Source: Hyphomicrobiales bacterium (GTDB lineage Bacteria; Pseudomonadota; Alphaproteobacteria; Rhizobiales; Rhizobiaceae). Taken from it: DNA of 64,000 bases. Below the pieces are notes generated by a model, which was not told the DNA's origin, ran no database searches, and saw nothing but the letters and a program-made list of their open reading frames with translations. This document shows positions 63,632 to 64,000 of the stretch, one piece after another. The stretch spans positions 1 through 64,000 of the forward strand of contig UCFC01000031.1 of assembly GCA_900471515.1 (NCBI GenBank), in the 5' to 3' direction. The translations under genes and the position numbers were made by a program. Position 1 is the first letter of the stretch. Every line of letters starts with the position of its first letter.

Positions 63632-64000
63632 CTGACCTTGCCCCGTTGAAATGATCCATTTTGAAGTAAGCTCTGGCCCATTGAGAGGACCAGGGAATGA
63701 AGCGCAATCGTTTCACAGACGAGCAGATCATCAGCATTCTGAAGGAGCACGAGGCGGGCACGCCGGTCTCGGAGCTTTGCCGCAAGCACGGCGTCAGCGA
63801 TGCCAGCATCTATAAGTGGAAAGCCAAATACGGCGGCATGGACGTGTCCGAGGCCAAGCGGCTGAAGACGCTGGAAGACGAGAACACGAAGCTGAAGCGT
63901 ATCGCGCTACACAATCAGTTCGATATGCTCGGCAAGTGACTTGTCTTTCACGGCTATGTGTTGCGAGACATCGCTACCCATTGCAAAGAGCAGGCGCCGC
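63632..64000 (+). mobile_element. IS3-family insertion sequence, left part, incomplete
   Basis: From about 63632 the sequence CTGACCTTGCCCCGTTGAAA looks like an IS3-group terminal inverted repeat. It precedes an orfA-type transposase at 63697. The window ends before any orfB or right end is seen. Sequence after the orfA stop does not read like the expected orfB start, so the copy appears internally altered. The boundary is an estimate. Confidence 0.55.
63697..63939 (+). CDS. IS3-family transposase OrfA (truncated or altered 3' end)
   Basis: An 80-residue OrfA-type protein. Residues 1-45 (MKRNRFTDEQIISILKEHEA, then GTPVSELCRKHGVSDASIYK) are the IS3 HTH DNA-binding domain. A leucine-zipper start follows (KTLEDENTKLKR). 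After this the usual LLAEAMLD...KDLL part is absent, replaced by IALHNQFDMLGK and a stop, so the normal programmed frameshift region and orfB are missing or changed. Expected to be non-functional alone. Confidence 0.75.
   Translation: MKRNRFTDEQIISILKEHEAGTPVSELCRKHGVSDASIYKWKAKYGGMDVSEAKRLKTLEDENTKLKRIALHNQFDMLGK

Overview
The window is chromosomal DNA of an alphaproteobacterium of the Rhizobiaceae, most like Rhizobium, Agrobacterium or Sinorhizobium. It is GC-rich and densely coded, with the order ArsR regulator, tandem AbcR-type small RNAs, LsrB-type LysR regulator, trxB, Lrp regulator, LPS-core glycosyltransferase, greA, then carB. From memory this matches the block around lsrB and lpsB in Sinorhizobium meliloti. 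The dnaG to kbl-tdh to rpoD stretch also fits. No rRNA, tRNA, CRISPR array or prophage was recognised. The only mobile DNA is an IS3-type fragment at the right edge.

Layout. 0.1-7.3 kb: a Ca2+/H+ antiporter, a DUF2188 protein, a LysR regulator diverging from an NAD(P)-binding epimerase-like protein, a streptomycin-kinase-like protein, and a minus-strand operon of ArsR regulator, MFS exporter and Old Yellow Enzyme. 7.3-12.9 kb: two tandem AbcR (alpha-r15) small RNAs, lsrB and trxB, an Lrp/AsnC regulator, two glycosyltransferases (one LpcC/LpsB-like) and greA. 13-17 kb: a translationally coupled radical SAM-HhH protein and UdgX uracil-DNA enzyme, then a DUF2235 hydrolase. 17-31 kb: carB and carA, 9 kb apart on the same strand, enclosing a zinc alcohol dehydrogenase, a membrane-bound LytTR regulator diverging from a DUF2306 protein, a zinc metallopeptidase, an aldo/keto reductase with a divergent LysR regulator, and two multidrug-type exporters (MFS and MATE). 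31-43.3 kb: YqeY, an unknown protein, dnaG-recQ, a cupin, kbl-tdh for threonine breakdown, a GFA protein, an L,D-transpeptidase remnant and rpoD. 43.5-54.3 kb: small conserved proteins, a pair of TonB-like DUF930 proteins, an APH(3')-like kinase, two AraC regulators, a DMT exporter, a PhyH dioxygenase, a ketopantoate-reductase-like protein and an MFS exporter. 54.4-64 kb: DUF1428 and YjbQ proteins, two small secreted paralogues, a SIMPL protein, a GT25 glycosyltransferase overlapping an O-antigen ligase, a class III adenylate cyclase with TPRs, YHS and ankyrin exported proteins, and the IS3 fragment.

Themes. Core housekeeping (pyrimidine/arginine precursor synthesis, primase, sigma factor, GreA, thioredoxin reductase) is interleaved with envelope polysaccharide genes, exporters paired with regulators, and redox regulation. 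The least ordinary parts are the radical SAM-UdgX pair, the tandem small RNAs whose promoters carry the same dyad at the same distance, the cyclase with TolB-like, TPR and C-terminal domains, and the duplicated DUF930 and small secreted families. All functions are inferred from sequence motifs and remembered family features; no database search was run.
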